NCBI GenBank assembly: GCA_964612295.1
Contig: CAZTDY010000050.1
Span: forward strand, 1 to 29,856
DNA length: 29,856 bases
From: CAYQJL01 sp964612295
Lineage (GTDB): Bacteria; Eisenbacteria; RBG-16-71-46; CAIMUX01; WJJG01
Direction: 5' to 3'
Below, in pieces: positions 1-9,336 of this stretch. Below the pieces are notes generated by a model. It was not told where the DNA came from. It made no database searches and saw only the letters and a program-made list of their open reading frames with translations. The position numbers and the translations under genes are program-made. Positions within the stretch are counted from its first letter, which is position 1, and every line of letters starts with the position of its first letter.

Positions 1-1
1 T

Positions 2-2728
2 GCTGAGCCAGATGGATGTTATGTGTATGGTGGAGGTAGTTATGGCGTGTATCACTATAACGCACTCCAAGTTGCCTACGTCGACTACCCAGACTCCACT
101 GGTGAACCCGTTACTGTGAATCACCTCTTTTGGGGATCCATGGCCGGACGGTCGACTCAAGGACTTGAGATGGGCCCCGGAAACAGACTCTACTTCGGAT
201 CGAGCGGTGGCGTCACCATCATCGATGTCAGCAATCCCGCGGCCCCTGTTGAGCATGCCGAAGCACCACTCCCAAGCGATATCGATCTCCAGTTTGCCAG
301 GGGGATCGGGACGGTGGATGATCTGGTCCTCTTTGTCGCGGCCGAGGGCCATCTGGTCGCCTACGATGTCTCAAACTGGGATGCCCCATCCCAGATAGGC
401 GATCCGCTCCGCATCGCCTACCAGAATCCCGACGCGCAAGATCTCGCTATGCGTCCCGCACCAGACGGAGACTACGTCTATGTCGCAGGCGCCGACGGCC
501 TGACTGTGATCGACGTAAGCGATCCCGAGAATATGATTCGCAGGGGAAACATCGAGGTCTTGGGCCTGTCAGACCAAGGCGCCAATGTTGACTGGGTTGG
601 CGATCCAGAGAGCTCGGGCGATGACTACGTGGTCACCATGAGTCGCTACTCCGGACTTCATACGGTGCACGTACTTGATGATGCGGATCCTCTCATCAGA
701 CCCGACACTCCGCCTGTGTATATAGGGGAAGAGCATCGTATTGGCGATCCCCTACCCGCCTACACGCCCCGTGCTCAGGATGTCCTCTACGATGACGGAT
801 ATGCCTACGTGACGGATGACGACTGGGGATTGGTGGTTTTCGAGCTGGAGAAAGTCTCGGCGCCCAACTATGACGTAACCGTAATCGGCGTACCCCACTG
901 GCTAGAAGGGGACCCGTTCCTCGGCGCCAATAGCCTAGACAAGGTGGGTGACTACGTCTACGTCTCCGCCGAAGCGCCTGGACAAGGGTACATGCAGATC
1001 TACGATGTCACAGACCCCACGGACCCTGTGCCCCAGATAACTCCCTACCTGCAATTCGTCTCAACCGAAGTCCTCGACATCAAGGTGCAAGGAGACTACG
1101 CGTACCTCACAGCTGCCAACCACTTCTACGTCGTGGACATCTCGGATCCCACAAGCCCTACCGTGACGTGCGACCTCTGGACGAACGTCTGGGGTGGCAA
1201 CCTCCAGATCGTGAGCACAAAAGCCTACTTCTCTCACGTCGGAGGATTCAAGGTAGTCGACATTTCCGATCCGTACAACGCAAGTGAGGCCTTCGCATAT
1301 GCTCCAGGATCGGGGCGCTCCTACCACGCCATGGGCACCAACGGTGAGACAGTTTGGCTCGTTTGCGATTTCTGGATCGAGGCGATCAACATCGAGAGTG
1401 AATCCCAAGTGGGTGAGCTCCACCTCCCGGAGCAGTGGACACAGGGCCACGCGGATATGGACGTGGTGGGCAATTGGCTCTATGTGGTTATGGGCACCGC
1501 CGGCGTCTACGTGATTGACAGCACTTACCCTGGGTACATGGTGTTTCATGGAGCCTGCGACCCCTTCAGCCCCTATCAAATCCACCCCAGCTTCACAAAC
1601 GGCCTCCACGTCACGGACGACTTGATCTTTCTTGCTGATGGCCAATCTGGTCTCAAGGTCCTGGCAGGTAACTCGGAGGACCTGACTCCCTTCGGCGCCT
1701 GCTGCTTCGATGACGCCCCTTGCCTTCAGACCTACGAAATCCTCTGCCTGAACTCGGAGGGTGTCTGGGCAGGCGATGGCACCGACTGTGATCTGGATGG
1801 CTGTTCCCAGGTTGAAGGCGCCTGCTGTCACGACTACGGAAATTGCGACGTCTTGACCGAGGAGGACTGCGCCAACGCTAACCGCACTTTCCTAGGATAC
1901 GGAATCCCATGTGATGAACCGAACCCGTGTCCGCAGCCTGATGCGGCGTGCTGTTTCCTCGACGGCTCCTGTACTCTTGTGACTGATGCGGATTGCACGG
2001 CGGCAGGCGGCGCTTGGCATGGCCCCGGATCTGTCTGCGATCCCAACCCGTGCCCGCAGCCTGACGCTGCGTGCTGTCGCCCGGATGGCACCTGCGCCAT
2101 GGTGACAGAGCAGGATTGTCTGGACGTGGGAGGCACTTGGCAGGGCTACCCCACCGAGTGCACAACGACCTTGTGCCCGGCAGCATGCTGCCTCCCCGAC
2201 GGCTCCTGCACCTTCGTGACCGAGACGGACTGTGCGGCTGCCGGCGGCATGCCGCACGGCTACGAAACCCACTGTGACCCCAACCCGTGTCCGCAGCCCG
2301 CGGTCTGCTGTTTCCTCGATCAGGATTGCCAGCTACTCCTCGAAGGCGATTGCGTTCTGGCTGGTGGCACCTGGTTCTCATATGCTGAGAGCTGCGACCC
2401 TGATCCCTGTGAGACCCTTGATGTAGATGACAGCGCACCGCTGCCCACGACCTACGCGCTCTACGGCGGCGCGCCGAACCCGTTCCGGATGAACACCAGC
2501 ATCCGCTACGACCTGCCGGAGGCGACAAGTGTGAGCCTGCACGTCTACGATCTCACCGGTCATGTCGTGAGAACAATGGCCAAGGGCGTGTTCCATGAGC
2601 CGGGACGTCACCGGGTCATTTGGGACGGCAATGACAACCTTGGTAGGCCGCTGGGCTCGGGAGTCTATTTCGTTGGATTCGAATCGGATGCGTATCGGAT
2701 GACCCGCAGTATTACACTGCTTAGGTAA
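2..2728 (+). CDS. Secreted LVIVD-repeat / Cys-rich repeat protein with FlgD-like C-terminal tail (5' partial)
   Basis: The frame is open to the left edge (it reads AEPDGCY before the first GTG at 23), so the true start and any signal peptide lie outside the window. The first ~550 residues hold repeated LVIVD-type units ('GLTVIDVSDPE', 'GVTIIDVSNPA', 'FYVVDISDPT'), which usually build a beta-propeller. Then come six Cys-rich units of about 40 residues (1694-2410). The last ~85 residues form a FlgD-like/sorting tail with APNPF, VYDLTG, VIWDG and GSGVYF. In the FCB group such tails mark proteins exported and anchored through the type IX or a similar route. Cell-surface location is therefore inferred; no enzymatic motif is visible. 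The ligand or partner is unknown. A hairpin follows the TAA stop, suggesting that the transcript ends here and is separate from the sulfatase. Confidence 0.88.
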   Translation, partial: AEPDGCYVYGGGSYGVYHYNALQVAYVDYPDSTGEPVTVNHLFWGSMAGRSTQGLEMGPGNRLYFGSSGGVTIIDVSNPAAPVEHAEAPLPSDIDLQFARGIGTVDDLVLFVAAEGHLVAYDVSNWDAPSQIGDPLRIAYQNPDAQDLAMRPAPDGDYVYVAGADGLTVIDVSDPENMIRRGNIEVLGLSDQGANVDWVGDPESSGDDYVVTMSRYSGLHTVHVLDDADPLIRPDTPPVYIGEEHRIGDPLPAYTPRAQDVLYDDGYAYVTDDDWGLVVFELEKVSAPNYDVTVIGVPHWLEGDPFLGANSLDKVGDYVYVSAEAPGQGYMQIYDVTDPTDPVPQITPYLQFVSTEVLDIKVQGDYAYLTAANHFYVVDISDPTSPTVTCDLWTNVWGGNLQIVSTKAYFSHVGGFKVVDISDPYNASEAFAYAPGSGRSYHAMGTNGETVWLVCDFWIEAINIESESQVGELHLPEQWTQGHADMDVVGNWLYVVMGTAGVYVIDSTYPGYMVFHGACDPFSPYQIHPSFTNGLHVTDDLIFLADGQSGLKVLAGNSEDLTPFGACCFDDAPCLQTYEILCLNSEGVWAGDGTDCDLDGCSQVEGACCHDYGNCDVLTEEDCANANRTFLGYGIPCDEPNPCPQPDAACCFLDGSCTLVTDADCTAAGGAWHGPGSVCDPNPCPQPDAACCRPDGTCAMVTEQDCLDVGGTWQGYPTECTTTLCPAACCLPDGSCTFVTETDCAAAGGMPHGYETHCDPNPCPQPAVCCFLDQDCQLLLEGDCVLAGGTWFSYAESCDPDPCETLDVDDSAPLPTTYALYGGAPNPFRMNTSIRYDLPEATSVSLHVYDLTGHVVRTMAKGVFHEPGRHRVIWDGNDNLGRPLGSGVYFVGFESDAYRMTRSITLLR
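1694..2410 (+). repeat. Six tandem Cys-rich repeats (xACCxxDGxC type) within the CDS
   Basis: Units begin near 1694, 1817, 1943, 2066, 2180 and 2300, with periods of 123, 126, 123, 114 and 120 nt. Each encodes xACC, a short D/G turn, C, then V/L-T-x-x-D-C, a GGxW/GG segment, C, and usually DPNPCPQP as linker. The regularly spaced cysteines suggest small disulfide-bonded modules outside the cytoplasm. Units 3-5 are the most alike at both DNA and protein level, and units 1, 2 and 6 are more diverged. Similar GACC repeats are common in surface proteins of several uncultured phyla; their function is not established. Confidence 0.85.
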
Positions 2729-2743
2729 CCTTGCACGACCTGG

Positions 2744-2787
2744 GCAAGCCCTCTCCGAGGCTCTTCGTAGTCTTGGAGGGGGCTTGC
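2744..2787 (+). terminator. Terminator-like hairpin after the LVIVD protein
   Basis: Arms 2744-2756 and 2775-2787 pair over 13 bp with one G-U wobble, and the loop is 18 nt. It starts 15 nt after the stop codon. There is no clear T tract, so intrinsic termination is plausible but not certain. The rest of 2729-2857 shows only the ribosome binding site of the next gene. Confidence 0.45.
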
Positions 2788-2857
2788 TGGTATCTGCCGG
2801 GCGTGAGATGGTCACGGTGCGCGGCCGTTTGCCGCGCCAGAGAGGAGATCAACGCCC

Positions 2858-4315
2858 ATGGAACGCCGGCAGTTCCTGCAGAGCACGGCCGGAGCGGCCC
2901 TATTGTCCGCGCTGCCCGCCCAACTGAAGGCCAGTGACGCCCCCGGACAGCAGCCGAACATCGTCCTCATCATGGCTGACGATCTCGGGTGGAACGAGCT
3001 GGGCTGCTACGGCCAGAAGAAGATCCAGACACCCCACCTCGATGCACTCGCTCGTGATGGCATGGCCTTCACACAGGCCTACGCAGGTGCGCCGGTCTGT
3101 GCACCTTCACGCTGCAGCCTACTGACCGGCAAGCACGGCGGGCATGCCTACGTACGCGATAACGGCGAGCTTGAGAACCCGGCTCCCGGTGTGTTCGGAG
3201 GCCAGACCCCGCTCCCGCCGGAAGAGCCCTGCATCGCAAAGGCCCTCAAGGCCCAAGGATACCGCACGGGTTGCTTCGGCAAGTGGGGCCTCGGCACATC
3301 CGGTACCGTCGGCGATCCCCTGAACCACGGATTCGACCGGTTCTTCGGCTACCACTGCCAGCGCCACGCGCACAATCTCTACCCGCGCTACCTGGCAGAC
3401 GATCGCGAACATGTCCTGCTTGAGGGCAACACACGCGGTTTGGCCGGCGAGACGTATGCGCCGCAGCGAATCGCCGATGAGATGCTGGCGTTCGCCACTG
3501 AAAACCGCGAGCGTCCCTTCTTCCTCTACTACCCGACCGTGTTGCCGCACCTCGCGCTCCAGGCGCCCGATGAAGAGGTTGCAGCCTATCGGGGTCAATG
3601 GGTAGAGACGCCCTACGAGGGCCCCTACTACCAACCCCACCCCACGCCCAGAGCTTGCTACGCCGCCATGATCAGCTTCATGGACAGGCAGGTCGGCCGG
3701 CTCCTGAGCCTGCTCAGCTCATTGGGTCTTGACGACAATACGGTGGTCCTCTTCACCTCCGACAACGGCACCACCTATCTGAAGGATGAGGTGGACTACG
3801 AGTTTTTCGAAAGCGTCGGACCGCTTCGCGGCCTCAAGGGATCGGTCTACGAAGGGGGTATTCGCGTACCACTCATCGCGCGTTGGCCGGTGCGGATCGA
3901 GGCAGGCACCCGATCCGATATGCTGGTTGCCAACTACGACCTGGGCGCGACGGTCGCAGAGATCGCAGGCACGTCATTTGGAAACGCCGACGGGAGCAGC
4001 ATCCTCCCAACCCTGCTCGGGAACGAGCACAACCAGCGGAAACACGATCATCTGATCTGGGACTTCGCTGGATACGGTGGTCAGCTCGCGATCCGCCGGG
4101 GGCCCTGGAAGGGCGTCAAGCGGGACATGCGCAAGGAACCCGAGGCGCCGCTCGAGCTCTACAATCTTGCTGAGGACATCGGTGAGCAGGAGAACATCGC
4201 CGAGGAACATCCGGATGTTGTTGCGGCGCTGGAGGCCGCTCTACTGCAGGAGCGGACGACCCCTGGGGTGGAGGCATTTCGTTTTGGAGCTTACTCCGAC
4301 AGCAATTCGCACTAG
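2858..4315 (+). CDS. Exported sulfatase (arylsulfatase family)
   Basis: Predicted 485-residue sulfatase (alkaline-phosphatase-like fold, Pfam Sulfatase family) hydrolysing sulfate esters, probably of polysaccharides or small aryl/alkyl sulfates. The N-terminus ERRQFLQSTAG followed by a hydrophobic stretch looks like a twin-arginine (Tat) signal peptide. The metal-binding Asp pair is D41-D42 in IMADDLG. The sulfatase signature C81-A-P-S-R-x4-TG carries the cysteine that must be converted to formylglycine, so the organism needs a formylglycine-generating enzyme; none is in this window. Further hallmarks are GKWGLG, LPHL and the metal-binding DNG (SDNGT). ATG 2858 is chosen because GAGAGGAG lies just upstream and the Tat motif starts at once. 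The length fits the family. No transport or regulatory gene adjoins it, so the substrate cannot be inferred. Confidence 0.93.
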   Translation: MERRQFLQSTAGAALLSALPAQLKASDAPGQQPNIVLIMADDLGWNELGCYGQKKIQTPHLDALARDGMAFTQAYAGAPVCAPSRCSLLTGKHGGHAYVRDNGELENPAPGVFGGQTPLPPEEPCIAKALKAQGYRTGCFGKWGLGTSGTVGDPLNHGFDRFFGYHCQRHAHNLYPRYLADDREHVLLEGNTRGLAGETYAPQRIADEMLAFATENRERPFFLYYPTVLPHLALQAPDEEVAAYRGQWVETPYEGPYYQPHPTPRACYAAMISFMDRQVGRLLSLLSSLGLDDNTVVLFTSDNGTTYLKDEVDYEFFESVGPLRGLKGSVYEGGIRVPLIARWPVRIEAGTRSDMLVANYDLGATVAEIAGTSFGNADGSSILPTLLGNEHNQRKHDHLIWDFAGYGGQLAIRRGPWKGVKRDMRKEPEAPLELYNLAEDIGEQENIAEEHPDVVAALEAALLQERTTPGVEAFRFGAYSDSNSH

Positions 4316-4423
4316 GCGACTCCGCCTTGCTCGACCACATGCGCCTACCCAACCTCCTCCAAGGCGCCTATGATTGAGCTATAGTCAAATGGGATCGTGA
4401 TCATCACCGAACGACCGGCAATG

Positions 4424-4430
4424 AGGAGGT
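4424..4430 (+). promoter_or_regulatory. Shine-Dalgarno AGGAGGT that fixes the DUF2330 start
   Basis: AGGAGGT ends 5 nt before ATG 4436. In-frame upstream candidates (GTG 4397, ATG 4421) lie before or overlap it, so 4436 is the supported start. A possible weak -10 (TATAGT, 4380-4385) lies upstream without a convincing -35. Nothing else is evident in 4316-4435. Confidence 0.75.
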
Positions 4431-4435
4431 GCGCC

Positions 4436-6934
4436 ATGACGCGTCTACCCCACAACCTATCGAAGATGTCGTTTCTCGTCGCAGTCCTACTTCCTTTGGT
4501 GTCCCCCTGCGCCTTCGCGGATGGCTGCTTTGTCTGGAAGAACAGAGAGATCGACATACTGGAACCCGAGCAGAAGTGTCTCATCTTCTTCGACCAGCAG
4601 ACTGAGGATCTCGTTCTCTCCGTGAAGTACGAAGGTGCTCCGGATGATTTCGGATGGATCGTGCCTGTTCCCGCTGAGCCGGATCTCTACGCGGAAGAGG
4701 CTGAGCTATTCGAGCACCTCAGCAAAGCCACCCAGCGGCGCCAATACAAGCGGGGCCGGGGCATGGGAATGGCCAACGCCTCGCTGTCGGGCTCCAGCAT
4801 CAAAGTCCACAAGATCGAGACGGTCGGCATCTACGAGGCGACGGTCCTGAGCGCCACCGATCCGACCGCACTCCAGGACTGGCTGGTCGAACGAGAGTAT
4901 CAGCTGCCCCCTGATGCCGATGAGGTCTTGCGACACTACACAGAGAATGAATGGTTCTTCGTTGCGCTTAGGCTCGACCCCAATGCGCTTGCAACCGTCA
5001 ATGAGCAGGGGCTCAGGGAGGGTACGATTCAGCCGATCCGGCTGCGCTTCGCCACGCCTCGGCCGGTCTTTCCTCTATACATCAGCTCGCTCAATCCCGG
5101 TCCTTCGGACATTCTCATCTACGTGTTGAGTCGCTCTGTCCTGGAGCCGGAGACACCAGCACCCGAGGGCTGGGAGACACAGGTTCACAGCCGGCCAGGT
5201 CATCACCACTGGATCTACCAGTATGAGCACCACTCCGATTCGGAGGAATTCCTGCCGGACTACATGGATGACTTCTGTCTTTCCAAGCACCGAGCGGCTT
5301 TCTCGCCGGAAGAAATGCGGGACCTGTATTTTCGCCCCTACGATCCTGAGGCCGGGCTGAGAAGCGATAACGAAGACAATCGCATCGACGCGCTGATTCA
5401 CCTTGGTTACCAGCAACCGGCCGATTCCGAGGACTTGCTCTGCAAGGCCCAGAAGCGCGTCAAATCGGATCGTGAGCTGCATGCACTGCTGTGGGCTCTG
5501 GGACAGGTTGGCGGAGCGAAGGCGGAGAAGCTGCTCATCAAGTTTCTGGATGAAGAGGAGCTGGGAGTGAGAGTCGGAGCCATCGATGCTCTCGCTGAAA
5601 TGGGCTCTACCAAGGCGGCAGAGAAGATCATTCCCGATTTCCTACACGTTGACTCAGGCGACAAGGCACCCTCCCGGTCCTCGAACACAATCCCGCGGAT
5701 GGCGGCGTACGACTACGTGATCCGCAATCCCTCCGAACGCGCACGGACACTGCTCGCTGAGCTTTCCCGCAAGCATGAAGGAGCCGCTGTTTGGGCGAAG
5801 CTGGCCGTTCCTCCTCCAATCGGTGTTCGCAGGTGGAGGTCTGTTCCCGCCGCCAAGAATGATCCCGCGTTGCTCATGCAGGCAGCCTTGGCCCGCTGCG
5901 GAGACGAGAAGGCCCGCAGGGACATCGTCGAAGCCTTGATTAAGTCCAGCGTCGTTACGCAACCACAGTCGTCGAGATCACCAATCAAGTCTCGAGTCAT
6001 CACCAACGGCATTCCGGGAACCTTCTGGGTCGGCAGTGCGGTGCGACATGCCAAACTCACTTCGCGCGAATGGCCCGCTCTCAGTCACGTCTATGATCTG
6101 TACCGGCTGGATCTGGTCTTCAGAGACAATCTCCTCCGCGAGGCGGCTTCGGATCCGCGCGTTCCCGAACTCGGCCGGATCATCCTTCTGAGCCAGTGCG
6201 AGACGCTCAGCGACGATGACCTACACGCGTTGGGCGAGATCTGGGCACGCGCGATCGAACGTCCCTGGCAGACGAGTGACACGTTCGACACAGCCCGGGG
6301 GCGAGGGTTCTATGCCCCTGAGAATCACGACAGGGAACACCCAGTCTTGTCGTTCAACGCGCGGGCTTGCTGCATTGTCTTCGCTCTCTCGCGACACGAA
6401 CGGACAGACAAGCTGCTCCAGCTGCTTGAGACCACTCCGGACGGCGACCAACTTCTGAGGGGCGCGATTCTCGCCGCCTTGGCCAGGGAGAGAGCCGAAG
6501 GCATAGACGCTGAGATCCTTGAGTATGTCCGAACGAACTGGTTCCCGATTGCCGCTTCAAAGGATATTCTTGACGGATTCGAGGGTGTCACCGACGAGAA
6601 AATCCTACGAAGAAGACTGCGAGCGCTCCCTCTCGATTTCGATGAGGTTGAGCAACGCCTAACGTCCTATCTCGAAGGAAGACTGCGCAGCTGTCCGATG
6701 GACGAGGCCCTCGCAATCTGGCGAGAGATGCCGCTGGTGCTTCGGGTACGATTCATATCCTACCTCGGCCGTATCCGGGGTGAGCCGAGCGAACACATCG
6801 CAACAGTGGAAAGACTGTACGTCGATCTACTCGAAGAACTTGGAGCTCAGGACACCGGGCTGGGAGCACTCACTGTGAAGCATCGCGAGAATTTCCGGGA
6901 GTTTTGCCAGCGCCAACTCGAAGAAGCCTCCTAG
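4436..6934 (+). CDS. Secreted DUF2330-domain protein with HEAT-like repeats
   Basis: 832 residues from ATG 4436. Residues 1-28 form a signal peptide (hydrophobic FLVAVLLPLV, cleavage after CAFA). The mature protein starts DGCFVW, the typical opening of DUF2330 proteins, followed by conserved-looking elements LVLSVKYEG and DFGWIVPVP. DUF2330 seems to span roughly residues 29-270. From about residue 300 the chain becomes helical, with HEAT-like units such as ELHALLWALGQVGGAKAEKLLIKFL and VRVGAIDALAEMG. The C-terminal ~300 residues look like degenerate helical repeats. There is no FlgD-like tail and no C-terminal membrane helix, so it is probably periplasmic. DUF2330 has no established biochemical role. 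Its stop lies one base from the stop of the convergent debranching enzyme gene, with no room for a separate terminator. Confidence 0.85.
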   Translation: MTRLPHNLSKMSFLVAVLLPLVSPCAFADGCFVWKNREIDILEPEQKCLIFFDQQTEDLVLSVKYEGAPDDFGWIVPVPAEPDLYAEEAELFEHLSKATQRRQYKRGRGMGMANASLSGSSIKVHKIETVGIYEATVLSATDPTALQDWLVEREYQLPPDADEVLRHYTENEWFFVALRLDPNALATVNEQGLREGTIQPIRLRFATPRPVFPLYISSLNPGPSDILIYVLSRSVLEPETPAPEGWETQVHSRPGHHHWIYQYEHHSDSEEFLPDYMDDFCLSKHRAAFSPEEMRDLYFRPYDPEAGLRSDNEDNRIDALIHLGYQQPADSEDLLCKAQKRVKSDRELHALLWALGQVGGAKAEKLLIKFLDEEELGVRVGAIDALAEMGSTKAAEKIIPDFLHVDSGDKAPSRSSNTIPRMAAYDYVIRNPSERARTLLAELSRKHEGAAVWAKLAVPPPIGVRRWRSVPAAKNDPALLMQAALARCGDEKARRDIVEALIKSSVVTQPQSSRSPIKSRVITNGIPGTFWVGSAVRHAKLTSREWPALSHVYDLYRLDLVFRDNLLREAASDPRVPELGRIILLSQCETLSDDDLHALGEIWARAIERPWQTSDTFDTARGRGFYAPENHDREHPVLSFNARACCIVFALSRHERTDKLLQLLETTPDGDQLLRGAILAALARERAEGIDAEILEYVRTNWFPIAASKDILDGFEGVTDEKILRRRLRALPLDFDEVEQRLTSYLEGRLRSCPMDEALAIWREMPLVLRVRFISYLGRIRGEPSEHIATVERLYVDLLEELGAQDTGLGALTVKHRENFREFCQRQLEEAS

Positions 6935-6935
6935 A

Positions 6936-9326
6936 TCACTTGGCAGGCCAGACGAGCACAAATGTATCATCGTCACCGCGCTGGAACATGGGGCCGTTGA
7001 TATTCGCAGAGTCTGCCCCGCCAAGCGTGACCGTCACTTCCCAGTCCGCTGGAATCGCCTGCTCCAGACTCACGCGAATCTCGTCGGAGGTGACGGCGAT
7101 CCGCCCCCTCACATCTCCCAGCCGCACCGGCGCATCCAGCATCGGCCAGGCCTCTGGAATCCGCGGCGTGATCTCAATCCGCGGTGGATCGGCGCTCAAG
7201 TCCACCTTCAAGCCCAGGTAGTCGTCGTAGATCGTACGCAGAAGCTCCGACAGCGACCAGGCCTGGCTCGTGGCGCCGCCAAACTCATCGTTGTTCTCGG
7301 CACGTGCGCCGTCACGGATCTCCTGGATCGTGCCGACCGCACCGGTCGCAAGGATCTCATCGATCAACATCTGGGTCTGACCAAACCCTTCACAGGGGTC
7401 ATCCAGCGCCGAGATGTAAGGCCCTGACAACCACAGCCAGACGTCGCCGTTGTGGTAGGCCTTATCGTAATAGTGATCGGCGAGGTCGAGGTGCTTGGGC
7501 AGAAAGTCCGGATCGGCCTCTTCCAGCGAGAGCACGCCCCACGGGCGCACCAGCTCTTCGGCAGCCTCGTCGGTCACGCGGCGCCGCTGCTCTTCATCGA
7601 GCAGATCGGGCGCGACCAAGAGCGCCAGGAGGCTGTTCGGGCGAATCTGCAGGTCGGTCGAACCGTCGATATTCAAGTGGTCCACGAGTCGTCCGAGTTG
7701 CCAGTAGCGGTTGACGAAGGAGGCCGCCAGTCGGTCGGCCTGTGCCCGGTAGAGCCCGGCGATATCTCCGCCAGCTTCTTCCGCCACGCCGAGGTCCGCC
7801 AGAGTCTTGTCCGCCACATCGGGGAAGGTCTCCGCCAGACGAGCCGCCGTCAACAGACCGCGATAGAAGAGCGCCTGAATCTCGACCGCGCGACTTCCCC
7901 GCGGCGAATACGGATGCGCCTCCCCGCCCGCATCCATCCAGGTTTCACCGTCGCCGTGCGTGAGGAAGCCGTGCTCGTCAACCGCCTGCGCCAAAGCACC
8001 CTCGACGGCGCGTAACACGACCGGGGTCATCTTGCGGGCGAAGTCGTCGCGTCCCGAGCGGCGCCACAGCTCATCCAACGCGCGCACAAACCACCAGGTG
8101 CCGTCTATCCCGGCAAACTGCACCTGCTCGACGGTAACGAAGTTCGGCAAGCGCCCCGCGCGCGGATGCGACATATCCTTCTGCTGAAACTCAGCGAAGG
8201 AGCTCAAGACCTTCTCGGCCGTCTCCCAATCCCCCTGCACGAGGGAGGCGCCGGGCAACACGATGAAGCTGTCCCGTCCCCAGTAGGTCGTGAACCAGTA
8301 GAAGCCGGCGTAGATGCCCAGGCCCCGCTGATTCATGATCAGATTGTCGAGCGAGATGCGGGCCCAGGCGAGCGCACGGTCATGGTCCGGATTCCCGGTG
8401 ACGACCGAAGACTCCCGAATCAGTGCCGTCAGCCGCGCTTCCCTCGCCTCGATCTTCCGCTGATGGTCGCGCCGTAGGTGAGCCACCTGGTTCACCGCCT
8501 CTTCGGTTGACGCGCCGGCCGCGACGAACACCTTGATCTTGGCCTGGGTCACTCGCCCAGGGATCCGCCCGCGAATCTCACCCGGCAGATAGGGCGTGGC
8601 GGTGCCCATCGCCTTGCGGGCGGCATCCTTGGGATAGGTCTTCTCGATGTAGCGGTCCGTGCCGTGAAAGCCATCACCTCCGGTCACGGTGATCGCCAGA
8701 TAGGCGGGGTGGTCGAGTTCATCGGCGCGGCCGACCTCGTCCTCGCGCGCCGCGACCAGCACGCCGTTCTGCCAGCGGACCATGTAGCTCGGCTTCACGG
8801 TCTCCCAGAGGAAGCGCATGTCGAGGCGGGGCTCGAACACGAAGGGGCCAGGTGGCACGTTGTCGTAGACGATCGAGAATGCATTGGATCGGTCGAGAAG
8901 CGTGACCGTCTCGGTGATCTCGCCGCCCCCGGGCAGTTGGTGGAATCGGACGAGCTTGTCCGGACGAACCACCGCACGTTCGATCGACTCGTTGTCAATC
9001 GCTGTCGACTCACCCAGTCTCAGCGACCAGCCATCCATGAGCTCGTGCATGGCCACGTAGAAGCCGTGGTAGCTCCGCGTGTCGGGCGTGGCCGCCTCAC
9101 CGGCGAGGTGGGCGGCCCCTTTGTCGGTGAAGATGAACTCTCGCGGGTGATCGGCGGTGACCTCGATCGCCAGATCGTCCAAAGCGAGACCCTCACCGAT
9201 CGCCGGATCATGGGTCGGGGCAGCGGGGTCCTTCATCACCACACCCCCTTCTCGAGCATGAGGAGCACCCATTGAAATCGCCAGCCCGAGGCAGGCCAGG
9301 CAAACCAGAACGCGCGGTGCCCTCAT
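6936..9326 (-). CDS. Exported glycogen-debranching-enzyme-like glucosidase (GDE_C / GH133-like)
   Basis: 796 residues. The N-terminus (basic start, then VLVCLACLGLAIS) is a Sec signal peptide, so the enzyme likely acts in the periplasm or outside the cell, unlike cytoplasmic debranching enzymes. The N-terminal half matches the all-beta GDE N domain (SYHGFYVAM, later TVTLLDRSNAFSIVYDN). The C-terminal half is the (alpha/alpha)6 barrel, with YWGRDSF (D352), GASLVQGDWETA, GRLPNFV, GIDGTWWFV, ETWMDAGGE and VEIQALFY. The expected activity is hydrolysis of alpha-1,6 branches or related alpha-glucosidic bonds in maltodextrin or glycogen. ATG 9326 has an AGGAG overlapping the TAG stop of the amylase fragment, with 10 nt between the two genes, so both belong to one transcript. 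The original promoter was probably upstream of the amylase and is now missing. Confidence 0.88.
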   Translation of the reverse strand: MRAPRVLVCLACLGLAISMGAPHAREGGVVMKDPAAPTHDPAIGEGLALDDLAIEVTADHPREFIFTDKGAAHLAGEAATPDTRSYHGFYVAMHELMDGWSLRLGESTAIDNESIERAVVRPDKLVRFHQLPGGGEITETVTLLDRSNAFSIVYDNVPPGPFVFEPRLDMRFLWETVKPSYMVRWQNGVLVAAREDEVGRADELDHPAYLAITVTGGDGFHGTDRYIEKTYPKDAARKAMGTATPYLPGEIRGRIPGRVTQAKIKVFVAAGASTEEAVNQVAHLRRDHQRKIEAREARLTALIRESSVVTGNPDHDRALAWARISLDNLIMNQRGLGIYAGFYWFTTYWGRDSFIVLPGASLVQGDWETAEKVLSSFAEFQQKDMSHPRAGRLPNFVTVEQVQFAGIDGTWWFVRALDELWRRSGRDDFARKMTPVVLRAVEGALAQAVDEHGFLTHGDGETWMDAGGEAHPYSPRGSRAVEIQALFYRGLLTAARLAETFPDVADKTLADLGVAEEAGGDIAGLYRAQADRLAASFVNRYWQLGRLVDHLNIDGSTDLQIRPNSLLALLVAPDLLDEEQRRRVTDEAAEELVRPWGVLSLEEADPDFLPKHLDLADHYYDKAYHNGDVWLWLSGPYISALDDPCEGFGQTQMLIDEILATGAVGTIQEIRDGARAENNDEFGGATSQAWSLSELLRTIYDDYLGLKVDLSADPPRIEITPRIPEAWPMLDAPVRLGDVRGRIAVTSDEIRVSLEQAIPADWEVTVTLGGADSANINGPMFQRGDDDTFVLVWPAK

Positions 9327-9336
9327 CGCGGCGCTC

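Noticed and set aside
1061..1831. 256-codon minus-strand frame
   Set aside because: Antisense to the LVIVD repeats; long antisense frames are common in GC-rich coding DNA, and it lacks protein-like features.
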